Shown here: positions 27,605-38,500 of the stretch, piece after piece | Numbering within the stretch: the first letter of the stretch is position 1 | Layout of the letters: every line of letters starts with the position of its first letter | From: Epibacterium sp. Ofav1-8 | GTDB lineage: Bacteria; Pseudomonadota; Alphaproteobacteria; Rhodobacterales; Rhodobacteraceae | Length of the DNA stretch: 64,000 nt | Direction of reading: 5' to 3' | Assembly: GCF_022348185.1 (NCBI RefSeq) | Contig: NZ_JAKRFD010000003.1 | Location: 310,001-374,000 of the forward strand | Notes under the pieces: model-generated | What the model saw: the letters and a program-made list of their open reading frames with translations, nothing else | Database searches by the model: none | Told to the model about the DNA's origin: nothing | Program-made: the position numbers and the translations under genes

Positions 27605-27912
27605 CCTTAAGTCAACGTAAAAACGGCGTAATTTTCGGGCGATCAGGTCACAAATCGCCGCTTGCGGGGGCGGGCTGTGCCGATGAGTCCACAGGGTGCC
27701 ACGCGCTTCAGCACGACGGGCGGGTGTTGCACAAATTTGTAACAGGGTTTGACACGAAGGCCGAATCGGTTGCATGCTCCGTCCCAGCCGAAATCAGATC
27801 TTCAGGATCAGCGCGCGCCATCGGCGCAGCGCCCGCAGCCTCGGCAGGAGGAGCCCAATCTGATTGGGGTCGGGGCTGCGGCAATTTCGGGTGTCACACC
27901 GCAACACTGGAT
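27605..27912. other. 308-base gap with a weak promoter
   Basis: No gene recognised. TTGACA near 27750 with GCATGC 17 bases later could be a weak promoter. GGCGAT...ATCGCC near 27640 is a small hairpin. AT content rises at 27605-27650. Confidence 0.35.
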
Positions 27913-28428
27913 ATGCACGCTCTGGTAGAGCAGGGGCGCAATCTGTGCCGGGCTTTTGTATTGGCCGTGGGCCTGGGGCTGGCCATGGCGCTGGGGCTGG
28001 CCATGGCGCTGGGGCTGACCGGTCTGGGCCTGCCGTCTGCCGCCAGCGCGGCCTCCGACCAGCCGGACCTGGCGGGCGCATCGGGTGACGGACAGGAGCG
28101 CGCGCGGATCCGCGTGCCCTCCGGCCAGCCTGTGTCGCTGTCCGAGGTGCTTCTGGACAAGGCCCCGGGCGCGCTTTGGGCGCGGTTCCGGTTTGTCGCG
28201 CCGGAGATCGCCAGCCAGACCAGCCAAGGCGCCAGCGCCACCGACATCGACCATCTCTGCGCCACGCTGGCGCTGCCCTATCTGGCCCATCACGACCTGC
28301 ATCCGGAGCGGGTGGTGATCTCGCTGTCGGACCGCGCGCTGCCCTTTGGCCAGTCGGCCCCGGAGGCGACGCAGTTCTTTGAAACCTATCGCATCGAAGG
28401 CGATGCCTGCATCTGGGAGGGGTTCTGA
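27913..28428 (+). CDS. Exported DUF6497 protein
   Basis: 171 residues. A long hydrophobic signal peptide (residues 12-46) precedes the DUF6497-type domain: RIRVPSGQPVSLSEVL, RFRFVAPEIA, HLCATLALPYLAHH and the strongly conserved end PFGQSAPEATQFFETYRIEG. Function unknown; apparently restricted to Rhodobacterales. ATG 27913 is chosen since it gives a normal signal peptide; no strong ribosome site. The signal peptide is encoded by a tandem duplication of an 18-base unit. Part of the pccB-pccA gene run. Confidence 0.72.
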   Translation: MHALVEQGRNLCRAFVLAVGLGLAMALGLAMALGLTGLGLPSAASAASDQPDLAGASGDGQERARIRVPSGQPVSLSEVLLDKAPGALWARFRFVAPEIASQTSQGASATDIDHLCATLALPYLAHHDLHPERVVISLSDRALPFGQSAPEATQFFETYRIEGDACIWEGF

Positions 28429-28642
28429 TGCGCCCATGCCCTGCGGATCGGCATTTTTCTGCGGTTTTCGCGCCACAACAGGCGCGGGCGGCGGAATTTG
28501 CATATAACCTTCAAACCAATGCCGCTATGCTGCGCGCAGGACGCAAATATGCGCCTCGGCCGGGGGGATTTCGATCCGCCGGGCTGACAGAGGTGCGGGC
28601 GCACGCCCGTGCAGGTTTCATCTATGATCTTAGGAGACTGAC

Positions 28643-28786
28643 ATGTCCAAGAGCATCAAGCTTTTCACCCTCGCAGGCCTCCTGGCCGCCGTCACCGCCT
28701 GTGCCGGCCAGCAGGAAGAAGAATTCGTCGTGGTCGAGCCCGAGCCGATCTCGCAAGAGCCGGTCTACACCGGCAAATACAAGTAA
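28643..28786 (+). CDS. Small lipoprotein, 47 residues
   Basis: Read directly: MSKSIKLFTLAGLLAAVTAC is a lipoprotein signal peptide with lipobox LAAVTAC, followed by a short acidic Glu/Pro/Val tail ending YTGKYK. AGGAGA is 4 bases before the ATG and a hairpin follows the stop. Probably outer- or inner-membrane anchored. Function unknown. Confidence 0.75.
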   Translation: MSKSIKLFTLAGLLAAVTACAGQQEEEFVVVEPEPISQEPVYTGKYK

Positions 28787-28796
28787 ACACTTCAGG

Positions 28797-28821
28797 GGTC
28801 CGGCCCTGTGGCCGGACCTTT
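28797..28821 (+). terminator. Hairpin after the 47-residue lipoprotein gene
   Basis: A 9-bp stem GGTCCGGCC/GGCCGGACC with a 4-base loop is followed by TTT. T tract is short, so termination may be partial. Confidence 0.6.
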
Positions 28822-28855
28822 CCGACCTGCGGGGTGCCGGACCGGAGGCACTTCC

Positions 28856-29203
28856 ATGTTGAAACATCGCGGCTTCCCCGGCCGTCTTCCGGGCACCGAT
28901 TATCAATTTGTCATCCGCCGCCCCAATCCCAAGGGGGTGACGCCGATCACCCGGCGCGAACGGTTTCGCGACCGCAAACCTGCGGACAAGCGGGCCGATG
29001 CGGGCTTCATGCGCGCGCTGTGGGAAAACTTTGGCGACCAGCCGTTCGAACGCGGCAATCTCGACGCAGGGCGGCTCAGCTGGCTGTTCGGGCGTGAGGT
29101 GCTGGCGGTGGACGATCCCTTTGATCCTGAAAGCTACGAGTCGCTCCTGGTGATCGACGTCGAGGTCGCGCGCCGCTCGTTCCCCGAGGCGTTTGAGGGC
29201 TGA
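28856..29203 (+). CDS. Hypothetical basic protein between pccB and pccA
   Basis: 115 residues, no signal peptide. The N-terminal half is Arg/Lys-rich (RRPNPKGVTPITRRERFRDR); the second half contains FMRALWENFGDQPFERGNL and LSWLFGREVLAVDDPFDPE. No domain recognised. ATG 28856 is preceded by CCGGAGGC 6 bases upstream. Same strand as pccB and pccA, and codon use is typical of the chromosome. Confidence 0.6.
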   Translation: MLKHRGFPGRLPGTDYQFVIRRPNPKGVTPITRRERFRDRKPADKRADAGFMRALWENFGDQPFERGNLDAGRLSWLFGREVLAVDDPFDPESYESLLVIDVEVARRSFPEAFEG

Positions 29204-29740
29204 TCGCATGCGGGATCGGCGTCATATCACCCGAACGGGCCGTCCTGTGCAGCGGAAAGCCGCGCAGGGGCGCGTTCGAGCCGGGTGCCTCGGCGTCTTC
29301 CCGCTGGCGCAGCGGCGATTTGCGCGGGCGTGCGCCCAAATGAGCGCCGCGTTGACAGGCGGGTTTGCAGGGCGCGCAGAGGCTGACAGGCTGACAGAGC
29401 CTACACAGCCGTTTCGTCCCTTCTGGCTGTTGTTCTGGCCCCAAAACCTGACTGGGCAGCTGTGCACAGCCCCGTGCCAGCTGCCCGCTTTTGGGTTTGC
29501 GACCGCTTCCGTATCTTGTTGCCACCAGGCCGAACAGCCCAAGCGCCGCCTGCATGGCGAGACCGCCGGAGGGGCGCGGCATGCGGCCGTGTCGCCATGG
29601 GCGAAACGTCGCCGCTTGCGCTGGATTAACGGGCGATCCATCGCCCATCGCAACAATCTGCGTGGAACATATCTGGACGCTTCGCGTTGTCTGAGCAAAG
29701 TGAGACCAAATCTCGCAGCTCGGCGAAAAGGAGTCTTCCG
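29204..29740. other. 537-base gap without a supported gene
   Basis: A 300-codon open frame spans it on the plus strand, but its translation has no domain, runs through the following terminator and pccA leader, and lacks a ribosome site. Small hairpins occur, such as GGGCGATCCATCGCCC near 29632. A promoter for the following lipoprotein gene is likely just before 29741 but cannot be placed with confidence. Confidence 0.45.
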
Positions 29741-29944
29741 ATGCGCAAATCCATTCTGGCCGCTTTCCTTGCAGGCACCGCGGTGCTTGCTGCCTGTGGC
29801 GACACCACCGGCGAGCAGGCGCTTTATGGCGCTGGCGCCGGTGCCGCAGGTGCGGCGCTGCTCAACGGCAGCCTTGTCACCGGCGCAGCCGTGGGCGCAG
29901 CCGGTAACCTCATCTACTGTCAGGAAAACCCGGGCCGCTGCTAA
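29741..29944 (+). CDS. Glycine-zipper lipoprotein, 67 residues
   Basis: A signal peptide with lipobox VLAAC (Cys 19) is followed by a Gly/Ala-rich YGAGAGAAGAALLNG...GAAVGAAGN zipper and a Cys near the end. Such small glycine-zipper lipoproteins sit in the outer membrane. AAAAGGAG lies 7 bases before the ATG and a strong terminator follows, so it forms its own unit directly before pccA. Confidence 0.75.
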   Translation: MRKSILAAFLAGTAVLAACGDTTGEQALYGAGAGAAGAALLNGSLVTGAAVGAAGNLIYCQENPGRC

Positions 29945-30005
29945 GCTGGCCTCGGGCGTGCGACCGGGTCGCGCGGCACTGACATTTCGCTTTGGCGCGG
30001 ACGCA

Positions 30006-30043
30006 CCGCCGCCACGGGACATCCCCGTGCGCGGCGGTTTTTT
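30006..30043 (+). terminator. Rho-independent terminator before pccA
   Basis: A stem CCGCCG-CCACGGG paired with CCCGTG-CGCGGCGG is followed by six T residues. It ends 44 bases before the pccA start, so pccA probably has its own promoter or depends on read-through. Confidence 0.8.
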
Positions 30044-30087
30044 GTGTGCGCGCCAGACCCATCAACACGGACCACAAGGGACAGCCC

Positions 30088-32118
30088 ATGTTTGATAAGA
30101 TCCTGATCGCCAACCGGGGGGAAATCGCCTGTCGCGTCATCAAGACCGCGCGCAAGATGGGCATTGAGACCGTCGCCATCTACTCTGATGCCGACCGTCA
30201 GGCGCTGCATGTGCAAATGGCGGATGAGGCGGTGCATGTGGGGCCAGCCCCCGCCAACCAATCCTATATCGTCATCGACAACGTCATGGCGGCGATCAAA
30301 TCCTCGGGCGCGCAGGCGGTGCATCCGGGCTATGGCTTCCTGTCGGAAAACGCCAAATTCGCCGAGGCGCTGGAGGCCGCAGGCGTCGCCTTTGTCGGCC
30401 CGCCCAAAGGCGCGATCGAGGCGATGGGGGACAAGATCACCTCGAAGAAAATCGCCCAGGAAGCAGGCGTGTCCACCGTGCCCGGCTACATGGGCCTGAT
30501 CGCGGATGCCGATGAGGCGGTGAAGATCTCAAACGACATCGGCTATCCGGTGATGATCAAGGCCTCTGCGGGCGGCGGCGGCAAGGGCATGCGGATTGCA
30601 TGGAACGACGAAGAGGCGCGCGAAGGCTTCCAGTCGTCCAAAAACGAGGCCGCGAACTCCTTTGGCGATGATCGGATTTTCATTGAGAAATTCGTGACCC
30701 AACCGCGCCACATCGAAATTCAGGTGCTCTGTGATACCCATGGCAACGGCGTTTACCTGGGCGAGCGGGAATGCTCGATCCAGCGCCGCAACCAGAAGGT
30801 TGTCGAAGAAGCGCCCAGCCCCTTCCTTGATGAAGAGACCCGCCGCGCCATGGGCGAGCAATCCGTCGCGCTGGCCAAGGCCGTGGGCTATGCCTCTGCA
30901 GGCACGGTGGAATTCATCGTTGATGGCGACAAGAACTTCTACTTCCTCGAGATGAACACCCGTTTGCAGGTGGAACACCCGGTGACCGAACTCATCACCG
31001 GTGTTGATCTTGTGGAGCAGATGATCCGCGTGGCGGCCGGCAAGGAGCTTTCGATCACCCAGGACGACGTCAAGCTCACCGGCTGGGCGATTGAAAACCG
31101 CCTTTATGCCGAAGATCCCTACCGCAACTTCCTGCCCTCGATCGGGCGTCTCACCCGCTATCGCCCCCCGGCGGAAACGGCGGCCTATACGCCCGGCGTG
31201 GCACCGGGGGATGCGGGCGATGTGGTCGTGCGCAATGACACCGGCGTCTATGAAGGCGGTGAGATTTCAATGTATTACGACCCGATGATCGCCAAGCTCT
31301 GCACCTGGGCGCCGACCCGTGAGGCGGCGATCGAGGCGATGCGCGTGGCGCTGGACAGTTTCGAGGTCGAAGGCATCGGTCACAACCTGCCGTTCCTGTC
31401 GGCGGTGATGGATCATCCGAAATTCGTCTCGGGCGATATGACCACCGCCTTTATTGCCGAGGAATACCCCGAGGGGTTCGAAGGCGTGAACCTGCCCGAA
31501 AGCGACCTGCGCCGGATTGCGGCGTCCTGTGCGGCGATGCACCGTGTTGCCGAAATCCGCCGCACGCAGGTCTCGGGCCGCATGGACAACCACGAACGCC
31601 GTGTCGGCAACAACTGGGTGGTGGCCATTGGCGATCACTCTTATGCGCTGCGCATCTCCGCAGATCCCGAAGGCGCCACCGTGCGGTTTGAGGACAAGAG
31701 CGAAATCCGCGTCAGCTCCGACTGGACGCCGGGGAATAGCCTTGCGCATGTGCTGACCGATGGTGCGCCCCTGGTACTGAAGGTCGACAAGATCACCCAA
31801 GGCTTCCGGGTGCGCAGCCGCGGGGCCGACCTCAAGGTGCATGTGCGCCGTCCGCGTCAGGCCGAACTGGCCGCTTTGATGCCGGAGAAACTGCCGCCGG
31901 ATACCTCCAAGATGCTCCTGTGCCCGATGCCCGGTCTGGTGGTGAAGATCCACGTCGAGGTTGGACAAGAGGTGCAGGAGGGCCAGCCGCTCTGCACCAT
32001 CGAGGCGATGAAGATGGAAAACATCCTGCGCGCCGAGAAGAAATCCGTGGTCACGCAGATCAACGCCGGCGCCGGGGACAGCCTCGCGGTGGATGATGTG
32101 ATCATCGAGTTCGAGTGA
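30088..32118 (+). CDS. pccA: Propionyl-CoA carboxylase alpha subunit
   Basis: 676 residues: biotin carboxylase (about 1-450), a linker BT domain, and biotin carboxyl carrier domain. Biotin carboxylase motifs: FDKILIANRGEIACRV, the ATP-grasp glycine loop ASAGGGGKGMR near residue 165, EMNTRLQVEHPVTE. Biotinylation motif EAMKM has the target lysine at about residue 642, some 35 residues from the end, as expected. It carboxylates biotin with bicarbonate and ATP for use by PccB. Start ATG 30088 with AAGGGA upstream; the longer frame overlaps the terminator. Confidence 0.95.
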   Translation: MFDKILIANRGEIACRVIKTARKMGIETVAIYSDADRQALHVQMADEAVHVGPAPANQSYIVIDNVMAAIKSSGAQAVHPGYGFLSENAKFAEALEAAGVAFVGPPKGAIEAMGDKITSKKIAQEAGVSTVPGYMGLIADADEAVKISNDIGYPVMIKASAGGGGKGMRIAWNDEEAREGFQSSKNEAANSFGDDRIFIEKFVTQPRHIEIQVLCDTHGNGVYLGERECSIQRRNQKVVEEAPSPFLDEETRRAMGEQSVALAKAVGYASAGTVEFIVDGDKNFYFLEMNTRLQVEHPVTELITGVDLVEQMIRVAAGKELSITQDDVKLTGWAIENRLYAEDPYRNFLPSIGRLTRYRPPAETAAYTPGVAPGDAGDVVVRNDTGVYEGGEISMYYDPMIAKLCTWAPTREAAIEAMRVALDSFEVEGIGHNLPFLSAVMDHPKFVSGDMTTAFIAEEYPEGFEGVNLPESDLRRIAASCAAMHRVAEIRRTQVSGRMDNHERRVGNNWVVAIGDHSYALRISADPEGATVRFEDKSEIRVSSDWTPGNSLAHVLTDGAPLVLKVDKITQGFRVRSRGADLKVHVRRPRQAELAALMPEKLPPDTSKMLLCPMPGLVVKIHVEVGQEVQEGQPLCTIEAMKMENILRAEKKSVVTQINAGAGDSLAVDDVIIEFE

Positions 32119-32381
32119 TCCGGTGACTGCCGCGACCCGCATATCCCCTGATCCGATCCCGGGGCCGTCTGGCGCCGGGGCGGATCAGCTGTGCGGGTCA
32201 AAATCTCCGCAAAATCCGGCGCTTGCAGCGGGTTTGTTAAGGCTTTCTGAAGGCGCTGTTCCTAGGGTCGGGCAAAACACCTCGCCGAGGCGTCTGCCTG
32301 GCGCTGTTGCCTCGCGCGCTGATGATGCTGGAGATCTTGTCCGTGGTCGTGCCCTTTTCCCCATCCTCCTTGCGGCGCCTG

Positions 32382-32882
32382 ATGTTCCGGGCCGCAGCGG
32401 TTCCCGCGCTGGCCGCTGTGCTCCTGGGATGCAGCCTCGATCAGGAGGAGGAAGTGCGCGCGCAGGTGCAGGACTGGGTCAAGCTGGGCGAGACCTATTA
32501 TTTCTTTTCCCGGGTCAATTGCACCGCCGCCCTGTTCGAGGTGAAGGCGAGCCGCATCAGCTCGATGGTGAAAAAGGTGCGCAACGTCGATGCGGGCATG
32601 CGTGCGATCACCGAGGGCGAGGCGGTGGCCTTCGAAATCCCGGGGATGTCGCCCACCGTCGTGACCGAAAAGATCATGACCCGCGATCTGCCGCAGGGGC
32701 TTGGGGTGCTGTCGTCGGGCACCGGCGGCAAGGATTGCATGGCGATCGAGATGGAAGAGGCCTATTTCAACGCCTTGCTGGACCCGACCTCGGTGCTGAT
32801 CTTCGAACCGGAAGAAAAGTTCATGGCCGTCTTCGACCGTCGCAACAGGCGGCTGTTCTTCTCGCGCGGGCGCAGTTCTTAG
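32382..32882 (+). CDS. Hypothetical lipoprotein downstream of pccA
   Basis: 166 residues. MFRAAAVPALAAVLLGCS is a short lipoprotein signal with lipobox. The mature part is mixed alpha/beta with two Cys (VNCTAALFE, GKDCMAIEM), possibly a disulfide, and a conserved-looking VVTEKIMTRDLPQG. No domain recognised. Starts at 32307 (TTG), 32322 or 32325 (ATG) extend the leader by 19-25 residues; 32382 gives the best signal peptide. No clear ribosome site for any. It lies 263 bases after pccA. Confidence 0.6.
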   Translation: MFRAAAVPALAAVLLGCSLDQEEEVRAQVQDWVKLGETYYFFSRVNCTAALFEVKASRISSMVKKVRNVDAGMRAITEGEAVAFEIPGMSPTVVTEKIMTRDLPQGLGVLSSGTGGKDCMAIEMEEAYFNALLDPTSVLIFEPEEKFMAVFDRRNRRLFFSRGRSS

Positions 32883-32949
32883 GCGCGCCGCAGGGGCAGG
32901 ATCGGGCGGCGCGGGACGCCACCCGGTCTATCCGGTCTATCCGGGCGGG

Positions 32950-33477
32950 TCAGCCGCCGCGCCGGTCCTCGATCTCGCGCTGGCGCATGGGCATCTTGTC
33001 GATGGTGCGACTCAGCTCCCGCACGCTCCACGGCAGCGGTTTGCGCAGCTTGACGCCGCCATCCTTGCCGATCAGCACCAGCATGAACCCGCGCGGGCGC
33101 AGTTTCTTGCGCAGTGCCGATTTGGCCGCCGGATCGGTGTCCACAAAGACCAGCACGTCGCGGGTCATCAGGGCCGGGATGTCCTGCAGGAACTCGTCGA
33201 TCTGTTCCTGGTATCGCGGATCGGCGGGGCTGTCGGCAAAGACCACCACCGGGCGGTGGGTCCAGCGGTATTCGCCAATCTCCACGTCATACCCGTCGCG
33301 GATCTCGAACGCGGGCTCGGCCGCCTCCGCCGACAGGTCTTCGGGTGCCGCATCTTCGCTGATCGCGGCCTCCGACAGGGTTTCGGCGGCCTGTGTCTCT
33401 TGCGCGGCAACGGCCACCGAAGACAGGGGCAGGGCGGCTAGGGCGGCGGTCAGGGCCAGGCTGTGCATTCTGTTCAT
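32950..33477 (-). CDS. Exported DUF4174 protein
   Basis: 175 residues. The signal peptide (LALTAALAALPLSSVAVAA) and an acidic Ala/Glu stretch precede a DUF4174 domain, a thioredoxin-fold-like family: RPVVVFADSPADPRYQEQID, RDVLVFVDTDPAAKSALRKKLRPRGFMLVLIGKDGGVKLRKPLPW. Family function is unknown; the active-site Cys of thioredoxins are absent. ATG 33477 is preceded by AGAGGAGAG. It is the only minus-strand gene inside the propionyl-CoA region. Confidence 0.78.
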   Translation of the reverse strand: MNRMHSLALTAALAALPLSSVAVAAQETQAAETLSEAAISEDAAPEDLSAEAAEPAFEIRDGYDVEIGEYRWTHRPVVVFADSPADPRYQEQIDEFLQDIPALMTRDVLVFVDTDPAAKSALRKKLRPRGFMLVLIGKDGGVKLRKPLPWSVRELSRTIDKMPMRQREIEDRRGG

Positions 33478-34565
33478 ACGCTCTCCTCTGACCAGAAATA
33501 TATGTGCTCCGACCGTAAAAGCGACCGCAGAAACCGCTGTGGACACAAAAAAATCACCTTTCGTTAAGCAGGACAGAACCCCTTTTGCGCCAAGCTTGCC
33601 GCCGGAGCCCACTCCGGGGCCCGGGCCAGCGCAAGGAGAACCTGCAATGAAAGTCATTCTGCATATCGGTGCCCACCGCTGCGCGACGCGCAGCTTCCAG
33701 AACTACCTCACCCGCAAGGGCGATCACCTGTCGCAATACGGGATCGTGTCCTGGGGGCCGGAGCGCACCCGCAAGGGGCTGCTTCACGGGGTCCAGCCGG
33801 GCGCGGTGTCGGTGACGGGCCGGGATCCGGTCGAACGGGCCAAGGGGCGCATCGCCTTGCAACTGGTGGCAATGCAGGAGGCCGGAACGGCGGCGCTGGT
33901 GATCTCGGATGCCAGGATGCTGGGCGCGCTGGAGCAGAGCCTGTCGCTCGGGGCGCTGTACCCCGGCGCCGGAGAGCAGCTGTCGCGCCTGGATCATGCC
34001 TTTGACGGGGCGGTGACCGACGTCATGCTCAACATCCGCAGTCCCGAGAGCTTCTGGGCCTCCGCACTGTCGCTGCGGCTGGAACAGTCCCTGCGTCTGC
34101 CCAACGCCCGCACGCTGGCGCGTATCGCAGCGTCCCCGCGCAGCTGGCGCGATGTGATTCAGGACATCTACTGCGCCATGCCCGGCGCCCGCATCCGGGT
34201 CTTTGCGCATGAGGTCTTTGCCTCCCAGCCCGAAGCACAGCTCTCGGCCATGACCGGCGTCGATTGTCCGCCCGCGCGCGGCAGCTTCCGTCTCAATGCC
34301 TGCGCCCGCCTGCCGGAACTGCGCAGCGACCTGCCGGAGCGTTTCGCCCGGGCCCTGCCTGAGGGCGACGGCCGCTGGATGCCGTTTTCCGAGGCCGAGA
34401 CCGCAAGCCTGCGGGAAAGCTACTATGACGATATGATGTGGCTGGTCGGCGGTGCCGACGGCCTCGCCGAACTGGTTGAAGATCCGAACAAATCGGACAT
34501 CACAGCCACTCCCCCTGCTGCGGCGGACCGCGTGCCGCAGGATGACCTGACAAGAGGACAAATGC

Positions 34566-36695
<2,130 letters not shown>

Positions 36696-36710
36696 CGCAA
36701 GGGGTGCGAT

Positions 36711-37007
36711 ATGAGCGATGCAACCCCCAAGGGCCGCTTGCACCTCTCGGGGCATCTCTTCTGCGCTTCGGCGCAGGAGCGGGCCTTGGTGGCGCAGTAT
36801 CTGCCGGAGCATATCCGCCTCACGCGGGCGGAGCCGGGGTGCCTGTCCTTTGAGGTGACACAAACCGATGATCCATCCGTCTGGCGGGTGGAGGAATGTT
36901 TCACGGATCGCGCGGCGTTCGACGCGCATCAACTGCGGGCAGGGGCCTCCCTCTGGGGGCAAAAAACGCAGGGCATACGTCGCGCGTATGAAATCACCGA
37001 AGATTAG
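36711..37007 (+). CDS. Antibiotic biosynthesis monooxygenase (ABM) domain protein
   Basis: 98 residues, single ABM-type dimeric ferredoxin-like fold: LSGHLFCASAQERALVAQYLPEHIRLTRAEPGCLSFEV, WRVEECFTDRAAFDAHQ. Members include quinol monooxygenases such as YgiN and many with unknown substrates. Starts 15 bases after the mcm stop, so probably cotranscribed. Confidence 0.8.
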   Translation: MSDATPKGRLHLSGHLFCASAQERALVAQYLPEHIRLTRAEPGCLSFEVTQTDDPSVWRVEECFTDRAAFDAHQLRAGASLWGQKTQGIRRAYEITED

Positions 37008-37045
37008 GGTCCTGATCCTGGGCGCTGGGTCTCATCCTGGCGGTG

Positions 37046-37163
37046 GCAGCCGACCCTCGACGAGAGGGTCGGCTGCGCGCGTCGCACCCTATGGGTGCGA
37101 CGCGCCACGCCCAACGGGCGTGGTGGCATGTTCCATGCCACCGGGACGGGCGGGAGCGGCCCC
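37046..37163. repeat. Four tandem hairpins with a GGGCGGGAGCG tail
   Basis: Successive perfect stems: 37046-37076 (13 bp, loop 5), 37077-37105 (13 bp, loop 3), 37105-37123 (8 bp, loop AAC), 37122-37142 (9 bp, loop 3). They abut or share a base. The block ends at about 37148 with GGGCGGGAGCGGCCCC, related to the outer arm of the elements at 7575-7723 and 54479-54636. It lies between convergent genes. Confidence 0.7.
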
Positions 37164-37177
37164 GGTTATCACTCCGG

Positions 37178-37666
37178 TTACGCTCGGTTGAGCCAGTCGG
37201 AATAGCCCTGTACGCCAAAATCCGTATCTGGCTCATCTTCCAGCATATGCAGCATCTCGATGGAGTGGCCGTCCGGGTCCTTGAAATAGATCGACATCGC
37301 AGGCATCCAGCCAAACACCACCGGCTCTGTGACCGGTGTCCCACCAAAGCCAAGCGGCGTGATGCCCCGGCGCGGCAATACCTCGCAGGCGCTCAACACG
37401 GCTGATTTTGTTACGCGAAACGCGAAATGCATCGTCATGCTCAACGGCGCGCTGCCCGCCCCCCAGAGGCCCAGCATGCCCACCTCCTTGGGGCCGGCCC
37501 AGACAAAGGCGACATTGCGCGCGGGCAAACGATGCGCCAGCTTTAATCCCAGCTGGCCGGTATAGAACGCCAGAGAACGGTCCAGATCCCGCACCGGCAG
37601 ATGCGTCTCATAGATGCCAAGGATGTGGTTTACGGCCCAGTCTTCGGGCGTCATAGGGTCGTGCAT
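37178..37666 (-). CDS. VOC family (glyoxalase/bleomycin resistance-like) protein
   Basis: 162 residues, one paired beta-alpha-beta-beta-beta VOC module. ETHLPVRDLDRSLAFYTGQLGLKLAH is the classic first half with a metal-ligand His; MTMHFAFRV and YFKDPDGHSIEML give the further ligands (His and Glu). Likely a metal-dependent lyase, dioxygenase or resistance protein; substrate unknown. Although near mcm, the sequence is not typical of methylmalonyl-CoA epimerase. ATG 37666 is preceded by TGGAG. Confidence 0.8.
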   Translation of the reverse strand: MHDPMTPEDWAVNHILGIYETHLPVRDLDRSLAFYTGQLGLKLAHRLPARNVAFVWAGPKEVGMLGLWGAGSAPLSMTMHFAFRVTKSAVLSACEVLPRRGITPLGFGGTPVTEPVVFGWMPAMSIYFKDPDGHSIEMLHMLEDEPDTDFGVQGYSDWLNRA

Positions 37667-37897
37667 ATGTGAACTCCAGTCATCGTCGGTGCGCCCCTTG
37701 GGATGCAGAGCAGCACAACCGGGGCGGCGACTCAGACGGTAATTCCTCAAGCTCACTTTAGATCAAGCACAAAACATCAAGACCGCACATCAAGACCGCG
37801 ATGCCTCTGCGATCCGCGCGCAATGCGGGTTTCCTTCCCCCCCGGATTTGCTAGGCTGCCGCTCAGGACCACACCGATCCAGCCAAGGGGCCTCACC

Positions 37898-38500
37898 ATG
37901 GAACTCGACCATTTCGCCATTGCCGCCAACACGTTGGCCGAGGCCACCGCCCATGTCGAGGAGGCGCTTGGCGTGCCCATGCAGCCGGGCGGGGAACATG
38001 CGGTCTTTGGCACCCACAACCGTCTTCTGGGGCTGGCAGACGGGCTTTATCTGGAGGCCATCGCCATCGACCCAGAGGCCACGCCGCAACGCCAGCCGCG
38101 CTGGTTTGATCTGGACCGGTTTGCAGGTGCGGCCCGGATCACCAACTGGATCTGCCGCAGCAGCGATCTGGACAGCACGTTGGCCGCGCTGTCGGTGGAT
38201 GCGGGTGCGCCGGTCTCGCTCACCCGTGGGGATCTCAGCTGGCAAATGGCGGTGCCCAAAAGCGGTATCCTGCCCTATGACAACATCTTTCCCGCGCTGA
38301 TCCAGTGGCAGGGGCCGCACCCTGCACCGCGCCTGACGCAACAGGGCTGTAGCCTGCGTCGTCTGGTGGTCTCCCACCCGGAGGCGCAGGCTCTGGCAGA
38401 GCTGCTGCCGCTTGATGATGCGCGGGTGGTGTTTGAACCCGGCCCCGCTGCGTTGCGGGCGGAAATCGACACGCCGCACGGGCTGCGCCATCTGTCATGA
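37898..38500 (+). CDS. Glyoxalase-3-like VOC protein
   Basis: 200 residues. MELDHFAIAANTLAEATAHVEEALGVPMQPGGEHAVFGTHNRLLGL and YLEAIAIDPEA match the Glyoxalase_3 (PF13468-type) VOC domain. Substrate unknown. Start ATG 37898 after AAGGGG; the upstream frame has no similarity. Its stop overlaps the next start by four bases (ATGA), showing coupling to the acetyltransferase gene. Confidence 0.78.
   Translation: MELDHFAIAANTLAEATAHVEEALGVPMQPGGEHAVFGTHNRLLGLADGLYLEAIAIDPEATPQRQPRWFDLDRFAGAARITNWICRSSDLDSTLAALSVDAGAPVSLTRGDLSWQMAVPKSGILPYDNIFPALIQWQGPHPAPRLTQQGCSLRRLVVSHPEAQALAELLPLDDARVVFEPGPAALRAEIDTPHGLRHLS

Noticed and set aside
29193-30095. 300-codon plus-strand open frame
   Set aside because: It covers a lipoprotein gene in another frame and a strong terminator, has no domain, and its codon pattern is that of a shadow frame.
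32123-33646. Long plus-strand N-terminal extension of the sulfotransferase-like protein
   Set aside because: It crosses the DUF4174 gene and a lipoprotein gene in other frames; the well-spaced AAGGAGAA and P-loop motif fix the start at 33647.
37178-37666. VOC protein as the missing methylmalonyl-CoA epimerase
   Set aside because: It lies on the opposite strand to mcm, and the motifs around the metal ligands fit general glyoxalase/bleomycin-type proteins better than the epimerase.
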